A stretch of 64,000 nt of DNA, from assembly GCA_032622095.1 (NCBI GenBank), contig CP136064.1, positions 274,499,614 through 274,563,613 on the forward strand. Reading direction: 5' to 3'. The notes below the pieces were generated by a model. That model had not been told where the DNA came from. It worked only from the letters and a program-made list of their open reading frames with translations, and did no database searches. Both the position numbers and the translations under genes were made by a program. Of the stretch, positions 45,675 to 57,830 are shown in pieces (positions within the stretch are counted from its first letter, which is position 1; each line of letters opens with the position of its first letter). This DNA is from Siphonodentalium dalli. Its lineage: Eukaryota > Mollusca > Scaphopoda > Gadilida > Siphonodentaliidae.

Positions 45675-46900
45675 GTCACCCACTTTATACACATACACCT
45701 GATCCATGACCAGACAACCGTACTTGGTTATACCCGTACACACCACAAATGACCGTACATCCATGAGTCACAATGCATGCACACCGGGTATACCCCTACA
45801 CATGACCAGTGACCACATGGTCACTCCCTGTATACATAATCACCACATTCATGGTCATAAGTCAATCATTGTATACCCATTCACATCACCATTGGCCATA
45901 CGGTCACCCCTGTATGCATATTATCAACACCATGGTCAATAGACATTCAAGATATACATAAACACCAACACAATGCCCATAGAGTTACTCCAGGTATGCA
46001 TATGCACATCGCCAATGGTGCATATAGCAACTCGCTTCATAAACATACCTTCACCATGACACCAGGTATACTCCTACACCTGACCTGTGACCATATAGTC
46101 ACCCAATGTGTACCTATTAAAACATTCATCCATGAACATACAGTCAATTTTTCTATACATCTTCACCACACCATTGGCCATAAGTCACTCCATGTATACC
46201 TATTCGTCACACCATAGCCAAATAGCCACTAATTATATTATAATACACCCCAGCCATGACCGCAGAGTCACTCCATGTATACATATGCACCTCATCCATG
46301 GCCATATAGCCACTCGCTTTATACGCATACCCCTCACCCATGGCCACACAGCCACACTTGTGTATACCCATACAACATACACACGACCATCCAGCCACGA
46401 ATCTCCAAGCAGGAACACCAGGGTATACACTCTTACACATGACCATACAGCCACGCCCTGTATAAATATTCACCCCAGCCATGATCATACATAAATAACA
46501 TGTATACATATACACCAACGTGTCACAATACAGCCACATGGTAAACATGTCAATTACATCCCACACATGACCTTACAGTCACTCCATATATACATAAACA
46601 ACACACAAATGACCCTGTAGCTACTCTCGTTATATACATACACCACACCAATGGCCATACAGCCATCGGGTACTGGATACACACAACCAACCACCATACG
46701 GTCACTCTACGGTCATGCATACCGATTCACATCACACGTGACCATGACCACTCATCGCATACCTATGCATATCACCATGGAAACCCACTGATAACCATAT
46801 AGTCACTCCTTGTATACATATTCACATCATTCATGACCAAACAACAACTCCCTGTTTACCTATTCGATTCACCTATGATCATACAGTAACTCACTGGCCG
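45555..46900. repeat. Degenerate minisatellite, roughly 40-50 bp units
   Basis: Recurring ACCATACAGTCACTCC, GTATACATATACACC and CACACCATGGCC-type motifs over 1.3 kb. Strand-biased composition, low G on the + strand. Confidence 0.7.
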
Positions 46901-47836
46901 CCATTTTGGCATCCACCTTGTATCCAGTTGATCCATTTTGATCCTAATAGGCCAGAATAGCCACAGATTATGGTTTATCTCAGTTTCGTCTGAAAGCTTT
47001 GCCCATTTCCTTTCAATAATATGGCCAGAACCACAAAATAGGTTCTCGGCAAAATTCCATACTGCAACTTTAAATTGAATTTGCCATGCCTCATACGGAA
47101 TTGGGACAACCAGAATAGAACATGTAGTTGTCAGTTATACGTATACTAATCAAGCGAGTCACAATTTGCTACCTTTTCGGAAACCGCAGAGAATAATGCT
47201 CGGGATATATGTAAAAGTCAACTTTTTACCAAATTTGGTTGCCATTTTGGAAGCCATCTTGAGCAATTTGGTCTATAAACACCTTAGTGTGACACATTTA
47301 AGATATACCAAAACAATAAACACCTTTCATAATAAAGATAGTTACATTTTATTTGAACAAATAGTCAAAACCTGAAAAGTGATTTTTTGCCGATATTTAT
47401 GTGAAGTTTGTGAGAGAAAAATCCAATATTTCTGGTAATGTCAGTGGTGACAATAGTGACAATTAACCGTGGTGCATCAGACATCTTAGTATTCAATGTA
47501 TATACGGCAGAATAACCCATTGTATTAATCAACAACAACTTGTAAGCGATTGCAGGACATGCTGGACCAATATCTACCAGTTTCCATATTTTGGCAGCCA
47601 TTTTGAGCCAAAGTAACAATATTGGTTCCAATGTGTTGGAATATTCATAGGTAATGATATGCCTCACTTACATATCACAGTTCTGTTCATTTCTTGTTGA
47701 AATATGACTAGAATCCCAATTGTGATTTTTTGTGAAATTTTATACCGCGTTCTGTAACATCGGTTTTTTTATAGGGATCGGATGGGGATAGGACCCCAAT
47801 AATTGCACATTTCATTGCTCCAATGATCGGTTAATA
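46901..47836. other. Intergenic spacer between the direct repeats
   Basis: No gene recognised. Contains several GCCATTTTGG/CATCTTG-like motifs (46894, 47240, 47578 areas) that also occur near 49080-49290, suggesting old dispersed repeats. Confidence 0.4.
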
Positions 47837-48929
47837 AGACTTAGAAAATAGATTATGATAGCTCAAATATACAATTACGTTATAATTAAATTTTTCAACA
47901 AATCGTCGGTGTAAAATGTATTGTTTTAGACTCAGGATCTAATAATGTCCTACATGTAATTTCAGTCAGATATAAGATCTATTTATCCCTTATTTTAGTT
48001 GGGGAATATTTAGTCATATTAAGTAAACATTGGTTTGGAATCTTTCAACAGATCGAAGGGTCAGGGCAAGGGAATATTTATCCCAAGAATTGGGATTTTT
48101 TGTTGGGACACATCTACCCGTTCCAAATCGCTATTGCCTTATGTGCTGCATTGAAAGTACCCAAGTGACCGTGACAATGTTCACCGATTTACCCGTACCC
48201 TTTCCCGTCGGATGGCTATCGCAAACTTGCTAATAGTTAAATGGATCTACAATATTGTGTCACAATAATGGCTTGCACCCAATTTCACAAAGAAATTCCT
48301 GACAGATTTTGAGAAAATCCATTTTGAAATGCCATGAAAATTTTGGCAAAACTTAAATGTAATGAAAATACCTACAAAATGACAACAGTGACTCGAAAGT
48401 CAAGATTGAGTTCACTGTCCTGAGATGTTAGCAGCTTAAAATATATTACAATAGCAACTAAAAATAAATAGCCAAAACACATGTAATAGCTTGCAGGGAA
48501 ATATATCGCACTGGTTGGCAGGGGATATGCTGGGATGTGTGTAAGTTGTTTTTTGTAAAATTAGATGCATATGCCTTGTAATAGTGTTTTATGTGAAATT
48601 ATCAGCTTCTTATGGGTTACTTTATTTGTTCACTACATCGATGCGTCATCCATTTAGCAGTATGGAATTTGATCACCCAGGAAGAGATGGGACACTCTCA
48701 TCACACACTGACCTAGAAACTCCAATGCATGTAGATGGTAGACTTGCCTATCCGCCATAGTCCGGGAGCTAATAAGGGTCCCATTGCTATCGCTTTCAAC
48801 AATAACTCAAGGATATGTTAATCAATAGAGAGTTCATGTCAGAGAGATTTCCATCTTGATGGTGTTTATGCATAATTGATAAAACGTTACACGTGGAAAG
48901 CGATAGCCACCCATTATCACACAGTCACA

Positions 48930-48980
<51 letters not shown>

Positions 48981-49003
48981 AACACCACACAAAGGACAAT
49001 ATA
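47837..49003. repeat. 1.16-kb intergenic direct repeat, copy 2
   Basis: Counterpart of 44513-45674. Differs by an expanded (TA)n run at about 48934-48977 and scattered substitutions. Same orientation. Confidence 0.9.
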
Positions 49004-50184
49004 AAAAATACAAAATAAAGTCACATTTCTCAACCAGTACCAAACAGCATAAACTGATCTAGAAGATATTAGTGAAAAAACTTCATATTTTCAACTTCCG
49101 GCGACCATATTGGTAGTCATCTTGGATGTGGAGTTTCAATTTTGCGCTATAAAAGTGGCATTATATCTTAACTTCACGAAAATATATATTTGCTTACTTT
49201 TTTCTTGATTTTCCCGATATAATTTGCATCAAACTGACTTAGGGCCTAGTCTGAAAAACGTTGGCCATGATGGACGCCATATTGTCTGGAGACTACACGG
49301 CCACTTTTGTTTCTTGTAAACATTGCTTAAAAGTTGAAGGACATAATAAGGAACAAAATTAATGCGGTCAAGTTACTTCCCAGGGGGTGCAAGGGTACCC
49401 ATGTTAGCGCCCGGACTACCAGTATTTGGAAAAGATATTCGTATTTGCCTGTATTAACTATTTTTCAATTATATCAGCTTCTGAAACAGGTTAAACTGTC
49501 AATTAAACTAAAGGAGATAATTTACCAGTCACATGAGTGATATCAGCAGGGTTTTATACCAACATTATGGAATTTGGAGGTTGGTATAAAACAAATTAGA
49601 AGTAAAAAAAATACTGGTTTTTTTGTAGGTTTGGGGGGAAGGGTCCCCGAAAATGCCAGATGCAATATAGCGACATATACCTTCCTATTATTTTGTTTAC
49701 ATTACCCCTGGATCAGGAGTGATTTCTTTTGATTATTTGGTGTACTGGAACCATAACGTCAGGACAAAATCACGCAAAATTATGGATCTCATGAATTAAT
49801 TAAACTTCCCTGAATCAACAGAAAGATGAACTTTAGATCACAATTAACGTGTACTGGTCAATATGTAATCAATGAAGATCACGTCATATAAATATAGTTA
49901 CTTTGATATTGGAGGAACCTATACAATGAAACCCATTCGGAAGACGAAACACTGATATGAGTATAATATATACATGTGGTATTCTTCCGTAAAATAGCTG
50001 AAAAATATACCGATAGGGATTGACAATTTGGAGCATTAGTCTCATATAATCACTTAGTTAATGATGTAATAGACTACCGTGGTATGCATATACATATGTA
50101 TAAGCTGCAGGAAGTGTATATTCAAGTAAAGGGAGTGTTTACTTAGTGAATCGAACCAGGATTAAGTTAAACAAATGGTGTTGC
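49004..50184. other. Intergenic, nothing recognised
   Basis: AT-rich unique-looking sequence without a convincing ORF, RNA or repeat structure apart from the CATATTGGTAGTCATCTTGG-like motif near 49090. Confidence 0.4.
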
Positions 50185-50465
50185 ATAATACCACCAAGAC
50201 ACTCTAAACATCCGCCCCACACATCCCACTCTATCCAAAATGGTCACCGTCCAGAGGGATCCAAATTAGTCAAGGGGCCAAGAAATGTCATGGGTTTCCT
50301 ATTTTGGATCAGGTGTGTTGTGTGGAAATAGTGCAACCCTACAACACCCTTTATTTGATCTAAATCGGTCAAAGGAATAAGGAATTGCATGTGTCCCCTA
50401 ATTGGACTCCTCTGGACGGCGGACATTTTGAATCTGGGCGGGTATATGCAAAGAGTGTCCTGTGG
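50185..50465. repeat. Inverted-repeat element, family 6
   Basis: The left part (GACACTCT, ATCCAAAATGGTCACCGTCC, AGAGGGATCCAAATTAG) is complementary to the right part (CTAATTGGACTCCTCTGGAC, GGCGGACATTTTGAAT, AGAGTGTC). A related element forms the core at 54425-54945. Confidence 0.6.
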
Positions 50466-52140
50466 CCTACATTACATCATGCACCATTTAATTGAACGAA
50501 ATATAAGATTTTAGAATAAGGAATATAGTCATGCACCTTCGTCGTATACGTTGAGTCAAGCTAAAAACGGCGGCCATTTTTAAAATGTGGCAGTCAATTT
50601 GAATCTGTCAACCATTATGATTGGTTTGTCAGAATAAAATGTTCAGTCTTCACATTGACCATGCATGCCAAATATCCTGTTTGCATCACAAAGTGAACGA
50701 TTCTGTTAATATCAATGTTGACACTTAGCCGCTCTAACATTAAGGCATATGCAGGAAGGCAGTGGAATTCAATGAAATTGATGAAAAGTTGTGCAAATAT
50801 CAACTTAATGCATATTTCGTTGTGTTGTCTTTGTTATGTTCCTGTCATGACCAGTTTGAACCAGTTATCCTTCAAAATATTAGTAGAGAGAACCGACTCG
50901 ATCGAGAGAACCCACACAGACTACATTTTTAGACTTTGCTATGATCCGCACAACGTAATTTTTGTTAGTATCACGTTCTTCGGGATCACAGATTGAGAGA
51001 GACATGGAAAAATAAATTGAATTATCACCTAGATGGCTCAACAATTGAGTTTCACATGTCAGAATCTCCTGAAAATGTTTATTTTTAATCAGAAGAAATC
51101 GTAAACATTCATTCTTGAACCATCACAAACCTGCAGTATAATGACTTACGGTGTAACAGTTCCTACATAGTCGTTTACATCAGAAATATAAACGACTTTA
51201 TTATGCATTTATAGACAAATAATTTACTTCATCTTCTGTTCTGTCTGTTTTGTTTTCGAAAACCTGATATTTAATGCCTTGAAATGTAGGTTTATAAAAC
51301 TTATGTTGCTGTAATTGTGAGACTTGCATAATCCGTAATCGTTCCCAAACCCCATTCCGATTTATATAATTGTTTAATATTATTTTGGGTTCCAAGGCGC
51401 ATGACAAGGCTATGTGCTTTTTGTTAACCTCATGCAGTTATTACCAACGAGATGCATGTGGCAGAATAATGACATTATGTGCTTAATGTTGTTCTCATGC
51501 AGTTAATTTGTTTAAATATCTGGATTCTGATCGATGAGTATTTCCTTGTTCTCAAAGAAATGAAACTACACATCAATGCTTATCCAGTCATTAACTGGTT
51601 AAGGCTGCATGCCATAATTATATTCAAATGAGTTGGACTCATAACTCAGACACAGCCTATTTTACTGGGTCTACACAGAAACTAAATATAGACAAAAATG
51701 GACGCCTATAATTCAATGGTGAACATATCTTGATTCATGGAAATTTCCTAGTAATCATTTAATATGAAGCATCAATGTTGCACTAATAACTCCACACATG
51801 TATGTAGCGGAACCACCATCGATTACATTCCCAATAGAATCAAGTATGAATTGCCCAACAAAGCCATGGCAGGCAATTAACACTCGAAATGCTGACATCA
51901 CGATATGTTTTGCGATCAAGCAAACCAGCCAGTACCGTCTTGGGTGATTTTAGTGGCCAAAACATTGATATGGGTTCACATGAAAACCCGCCCACGCATG
52001 GACGGGGCTGCGGCCGCGGTCGCGTTGAAGTGTCGCTATTAACCCATAACTTTCCAGAATTTCAATATTGTCGCAATATATATATATATATATTGTGTCT
52101 CATGAAAACCCATGCACGCCATTTCTTGTGTGGAAGTTAA
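50466..52140. other. Intergenic, no gene recognised
   Basis: Contains an open frame of 93 codons at 50715-50996 with no recognisable family, AT-rich sequence, and a small GC-rich patch with GCGGCCGC at about 52011. No splice or promoter context supports a gene. Confidence 0.4.
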
Positions 52141-52149
52141 TTTTAATGT

Positions 52150-52700
52150 ACACTCAGCCTTGTTGGGACGTGACGATATATGTGGTTGGGTGTGTGCACT
52201 TATAGTGCACGGAGACACCGTCGTGTCTGTTTGAACACGTAACGTGCACGTTTTCATGTAGGTACGCGGTGAACACTATACATGCATTTTCTCAAGACTT
52301 GTCGTGTGTAGGGACGCGGCGATAGCGGGTTGGGATGTACGTGATTATATTGCATGGCACAATGTCGGTCTATTTGGACATTTCATGTGTACGTTATCAA
52401 AGCTGGTAACAAGGACGCGGCGACAGGTGGTTGATGTGCACGAACACTCATATTATCTGGGACACTATCGGGTGTGTTTGAAAATGACATGCACATGCTC
52501 TCAAACTGGTCAAACGTATGGACGTGGCGACATGGGGTTGGGTGTACGTACTTATATTGCATGGGATACACTCGGGTCATGTGTATATTCCAAGGCAGGT
52601 CACATGGACCTCTCAGATGGTGTTGGTGGTGTGGACCGGGTACTTATATTGCATGGGACACTGTCGAGTCTATTTGAACAGTTCATGTGTATGATCTCAT
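52150..52700. repeat. Degenerate repeat of about 110 bp, about 5 units
   Basis: Recurring blocks GGACGCGGCGA, GGTTGGGTGTACGT, TTATATTGCATGGGACAC, GTCGTGTCT/TTTGAACA and CATGTGTA-TCTCAA-CTGGTC. Moderately GC-richer than its flanks. Confidence 0.65.
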
Positions 52701-53224
52701 GACTGGTCTCTTAACTGCATGCCCTTTGACCCAGACCGAAATTTCCAAGTTTAAGTATCACCCCTCCGCTTGGGTTGAAATCTTCCAACATATGCAGCAA
52801 GTTTTAATTGTTGGACATTTCCGACCGGTTAACACTACATATGGACGCTCTACATATTACATCTTTCATCCGGTTAAACTGATTTATTGTTTAAAAAACA
52901 TGACCGCCATCAATTTGGCTATCTTAAATTTCTACATATGATTTCATTGAAACTGCAGCCGTCATTTATGAGCGGATTATTCGAAATATTTGAAACATTA
53001 TCATCTCTATATGGGAGCTATCGAATTTTAATGTTTAGATAAAAAACATTGCCATGGGCAGCATTCGTTGATTTGTATCATTAATTCCTTTGGCGCTCAC
53101 TACAATAAAAATCTTTCATTAGATCAAAATTGTTTCAACCACCCTTATCATCCATATTTATCTCACTGTCAACACAAAATCACCCAACACAAATTGAATA
53201 TCATAATTATACTATAATTATAAT

Positions 53225-55580
53225 CCAGTGCAGTTATGAGAAAATAGTGGCAAACCTCAAACTAATTGCAAAATGTTTCTTTGCGGGAATAAGTCTATTA
53301 ACCCATTATAAACAACATACACAAAATAAAAAAGGATCAAGAAATGCGAAATTGATAAAGTTTTTGAAATAAATTTGACAAAAGTTGGTAAAACACTCAG
53401 TTTATGCCTTTTCAAGGATGTTTATAAAAACTCCAGTAGTCCTTCAAGTTATATATTCATTTTGTAGAGTACACAATTCTGAGCAGCAAACATTTTCTAT
53501 TACGTTGAGAGTATGTTTCGAAATATGTGCCTCCAAAATTGGGAGTTTGTCCAATTGCGGGGCCTCAATTTCTAAGAATTAGCTAAAATCCATATACATT
53601 TTGATGGTCTAGTATTTCAAAAACTAGATAAAAATGAAAGGATATCTTGCTGTTGTATTAATTTGCTCACTAGATTGTGCAAAAAAATTATTACTTTGTG
53701 CATCTATGATATAGAAGACAAATATGTTGTTAAACAAAATGAGTGTTCCATTGTATAGCCAAATTTGCCTTCTGATACAGAACTGGCATGATGAAATACC
53801 ATATTTGAAGTCATACAACTCAATAAATTGATATCCATTTGCCCTGTATTTCTAAAAACCTCTTAAGTATCCTAGGTTAAATACACTGTGTTGGAATTGC
53901 TAAACACATTTGTGCCAAAACAACTTATGGCCCTGTGAATACTTAGTATTGACTATGTTCCAAAAAATGACATGTTGAGACTGTTTCTGTGTGTTTTTGT
54001 CCATTTTAAAAGCTATTGTTGTGCACAAATAGTAAAAACAATTAACACAATTGGTGTTTAATGTGCAAAATCATTTGAACACTCCTAAGACACTTATGTT
54101 TGAAAATAAATAGGATTACATTGATTAAGCCAATCAACATATTTCACATTATTTTTAAAGAAACTGACTCCAAATTTGAACGTTGATAATGGGGTAGGTG
54201 TAATCACAAAATGCTATGATCTTGTCACCATATTCTAGTCATTGCAGACAAAAGTTGTTTTATTCCAGTTTGTGCAGATTATTGTTTTATAATAACAACT
54301 TTAGTACTTTAGTGGAAGTATATTTTACGGTGACTGGTTTAGGACATGGACATTTTTTGTTTTCGAAATAACTAATTCGTGGCAACGAAATAACTAATTC
54401 GTGGCCACGAAATAACTAATTGACTAATATAGATCAAATAAAGGGTATTGTACGGTGGCTCGCAAAGCAAGCTACATTTTCAAACCCACCTCGAGCGAAA
54501 ATGATAACTGATCAGAGGGGTCCATATATGGTACCCTTGCAACCCCCCCCCCCCACATTTTAGGTCGAATAAAGTGTGTTGTAATGTAACCCCTGAGACA
54601 AACTAAATATTCACCCGCTTTCACCCTCCGCGATCCAAAGTGGCCGTCCCAGATGGGTTCAAATATGGGACCTATACAATTTATCGGCCCCTTAACCGTT
54701 TGATGTGGTATAATGGGTGTTGTAGTTTGGCCCCCAAGATATACTGCATGTCGTGGGTGCCCTTTGTGACCCCACCCCCTGGACGGCGGCGACTTTGGAT
54801 CGGGTTCGTGAAAGGGGTGATTACTTAATTTGTTTTACGGGCCACCCTACAACACCCTTCATCTCACATCGCCGTGGCTCATGCCAAGATGGTGGACAAC
54901 TACAACCATATCATTTATATCCGCTTCCATTACAACAATGGGGCTGACGATCGTATATCACGATTAGTTATTTCGTGGCCACGAATTAGTATTTCGTGGC
55001 CCCGAATTAGTTATTTCGTGGCCACGAATTAGTTATTTCGTGGTCACGAATTAGTATTTCGTGGCCACGATATAAAAAAAATTTCCCATGTCCTAAACCA
55101 GCCACCGTAATATTTAGAACTGTATGGGCATGTTATATAGAACAATCCCGAAATAGCAAAATAATTTTTCCGATATTCAAATTTGGAGTCAGTTTCCAGC
55201 AAAATGGAATTTTGAGAAATTGAGGCTCTGAAATTAGATAAGCTCCCAATTTTGGAGGCAAATAACTCGACAAATACGGAATGTATCTGGGAAAGATTTT
55301 CTGTTCTGTGTTCAGAATGTTCTACTCTACAAAATGGATATACAAATGGAAGGCCTCGTGAAATAATATTTTTTATAAACATTCTTGAAAAGCCATAAAT
55401 TTAGTATTTTACTAAATTTTGACAAATTTATTTCACAAAATTCACACATTCATTAATTTCGCCTTTCTTGATTATTTTTTATTTTTTAGTATGTTGTTTG
55501 TGATAGGTTAATGTACTTATTCCCAATGAGAAACTTTGTGTTGCAATTAGCTTGAGCCTTGAGGTGAACCCATAAATGAA
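53225..55580. mobile_element. 2.3-kb fold-back (long inverted repeat) element
   Basis: The left arm (for example GGATGTTTATAAAAACTCC at 53417, CCTCCAAAATTGGGAGTTTG at 53530, AAACTGACTCCAAATTTG at 54162) has its complement in the right arm (55180-55390). Inner ends near 54340-54420 and 54960-55075 are arrays of CGTGGCCACGAAATAACTAA-type units in opposite orientation. The core (54425-54945) is a family 6 element. No transposase seen. Confidence 0.7.
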
Positions 55581-55904
55581 CTGGAATTTTAACATAATAC
55601 TAAAGTTCAGATGTTGCCATCGATATAATTGCTCTAAGCTCTTAAGTCACTGCGCGTGTGATAAATAGATATATTACATTTATAATACTTTCCAAATATA
55701 CGTGATTAAATCTTGTAAAATAGTTCACGGGCGATCTGATGCCTGCATCTTTTTTTCTTGTATACTATATATATCCCGACGGGGGTTTAGTTCCAGGTAT
55801 ATGCTATGGGGTGCTGCTCTTAGTGCTCTGCGGGCTACCATGCATTCTGGATAGAGTCTGTCGTCTGAGCCAGCACTATGGGATGCTCCTGCAGCACGCG
55901 ATTG

Positions 55905-56110
55905 TATATCAGTCTCTCATTTGCTCAGAGATGCTGTTACTTCTCGACGGGGTACCAGTCTCTCATTTGCTCAGCGATGCTGTTACTTCTCGGCGGGGTA
56001 CCAGTCTCTCATTTCATCAGAGATGCTGTTACTTCTCGACGGCGAACCAGTCTCTCGTTTGGTTGGATGGAGATGCTGCTGAATCGCGACGGGGTAACAG
56101 TCTGGCGATG
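55905..56110. repeat. About 45-48-bp minisatellite, 4-5 copies
   Basis: Unit GATGCTGTTACTTCTCGACG then GGGTACCAGTCTCTCATTTG. Ends roughly 10 bp before the first E-box of the proposed MHC-B promoter. Confidence 0.8.
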
Positions 56111-56119
56111 GGTTATCGT

Positions 56120-56204
56120 CACGTGTGGACACACAGCCATGCTGCCCTTATTAATAGTCTTTATCGAATTGGCACCACGTGAATTAATCAATTCCAACCA
56201 CGTG
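56120..56204. promoter_or_regulatory. Three CACGTG E-boxes upstream of MHC-B
   Basis: Perfect CACGTG palindromes at 56120-56125, 56176-56181 and 56199-56204, followed by a near-match CACGTA at 56243. They lie 85-170 bp upstream of the proposed start site. CACGTG is the core bound by bHLH-type factors; the specific factor is not inferable. Confidence 0.45.
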
Positions 56205-56255
56205 CCTGACCAGATTCCCGGGGTATATACAAGTATAATGACCACGTACTCGAGG

Positions 56256-56263
56256 TATATATA
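56256..56263 (+). promoter_or_regulatory. Putative TATA box of MHC-B
   Basis: TATATATA located 33 bp upstream of an initiator-like TCAGTC (A at 56289) and directly before a short sequence ending in a strong splice donor. AT-rich repeats are common in this window, so the argument rests on the combination. Confidence 0.45.
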
Positions 56264-56288
56264 CTGGGTGTCTTGGCGACTCATCATC

Positions 56289-56312
56289 AGTCTCATCGCG
56301 GACAAACTGAAG
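56289..56312 (+). other. MHC: Putative non-coding exon 1 of MHC-B
   Basis: About 24 nt from the initiator-like site to the donor AACTGAAG/GTAGGT at 56313. It would splice to the acceptor at 57576. A short non-coding first exon is the usual arrangement in muscle myosin genes. No equivalent is visible upstream of copy A within the window. Confidence 0.4.
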
Positions 56313-56779
56313 GTAGGTCTACTTTTTCCATCAGTGTTTGATGTGAACGTTCATCTCAACCACTCATAACTTCTTCTCAAGTCACCCCTATATTTTATCC
56401 ACGAATAATGCCGACATGATGCTGGATAAAATGTGACGTATGAAGGCGCTACTCCAGTATCACTTTATTAACATTATTAATTGATAGTATATATACCTTT
56501 TTAAATCAGTTGTTTCAACAAAACTCTTCTAATACCACTGAAATTCGAGGAACGTGGCCAAGAATGAATTATTTTCGACTTCGCAATGGGGATTTGATTT
56601 GTTCCAAAATGCCGTAACTTCTATATAAATGCCATGTTTCGCTGTTTTTTTATAGGGAAATTCGTATCCTAAAATGCCGTATTATTAATTCTAGAATGTC
56701 CTATTTTTTATTTTCGAAACCGTTCCTGATAGGATAATTCTGATTGGATTATTTTGATCTCCGGAACGTGACGTAACCC

Positions 56780-56980
56780 GGTCTATAATAAATACTCTTT
56801 GACGAGTAGTTGTCACTTAGTAAATGTTCAGATAATAAGTTCAAGAACGTATTATCTGAACATTTTCCTCCAATAAATAGGACTCCTTCTGTACTGATAT
56901 TATATGTTGTCTGCTTACTTTTTCCGAAATCCCTCGAGGTGAATAATACATCATTCCAATTTATACTTCAATGTTGTATA
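56780..56980 (-). repeat. Dispersed repeat family 1, copy h
   Basis: Counterpart of 1655-1870 in the flank of MHC-A. Lies in the proposed first intron of MHC-B. Confidence 0.55.
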
Positions 56981-57576
56981 GAAAGGATTAATCGATAAAT
57001 TATTAGAACCCCGAAGATTATGAGTTGTTTGGAAATCGACATGCCTAATGTTGGCCCACAATATCATGTATATATATGTTTTGCAGGTACAATATTATAG
57101 GTCGACATCTACATGACATACTGGTGTAATAGAGATTTTATACCATGAAAAATGTTAACGAGGTCTTTTAATTTCCCAGCTAGCTTCATTTGTTCACGCA
57201 GATGTCAAATACACGCCCTTTAATGTTACCATATCTGGAATACTCTTTATAGTTTCATACTGAAGAAGAATTCTGAATAAATAGTGACATGAATAATAAG
57301 TCCTTTCGCGGCATAGAAAGTCTTAATCAATGTATTTCACGTTTTATTGAATTATTCTGATTATGATAACCAAACCGCGGCCCGGATTACATACGTGCGA
57401 AACCAGCGATTATTATAAAGTACAATTTGTGGCTCCAAGTCGCCATATTTTGGATTTAAAGTTAACGGCGTTTTTTTTTTAAATCAACGCTAAATTAGCT
57501 GGGTACATTAACATCGACATTTTAAGCAGGATCAGATGAACAGGAATTATCTCTAAAAAAAACCATTGTTTTTCAG

Positions 57577-57638
57577 CATCCGCCATTTCTGATTGTCTAC
57601 TTATTTCGACGACGCCTACTCTTATACTGAATCGAACC
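57577..57638 (+). other. MHC: 5' UTR part of MHC-B exon carrying the ATG
   Basis: Follows TTTTTCAG at 57576. The leader matches that of copy A (GCCATTTCTGAT, then a TTATTT and CGACGCCT segment) up to the ATG. Conservation of both acceptor and leader supports a spliced 5' UTR. Confidence 0.55.
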
Positions 57639-57830
57639 ATGTCTCAGAATTACGCTAGCGACCCGGACTTCCAGTATCTGGCTGTGGACCGTAAGAAGCT
57701 TCTCGCGGAACAGAAACCATACGACGCCAAGAAAACCTGCTGGGTCCCGGATCAGAAGGAGGGGTTCATACGGGCGGAGATAGAGAGCGATGGTGGTGTC
57801 ACGGTAACCGTGAAGACGGCCAAAAATGAG
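57639..57830 (+). CDS. MHC: MHC-B coding exon 1 (residues 1-64)
   Basis: [20 protein letters not shown] and the following SH3-like segment, with four residue changes from A. Donor GTAAAC. The next intron is 923 bp; it retains only the right part of the inverted-repeat element intact in A at 2913-3093. Confidence 0.96.

Noticed and set aside
44513-49003. LTR retrotransposon
   Set aside because: The direct repeats lack TG...CA ends and the interior has minisatellite and non-coding sequence with no gag or pol; left as unclassified repeats.
55739-56369. Open frames of 147 and 163 codons upstream of MHC-B
   Set aside because: They run over a 45-48-bp repeat and the proposed promoter; no recognisable protein.
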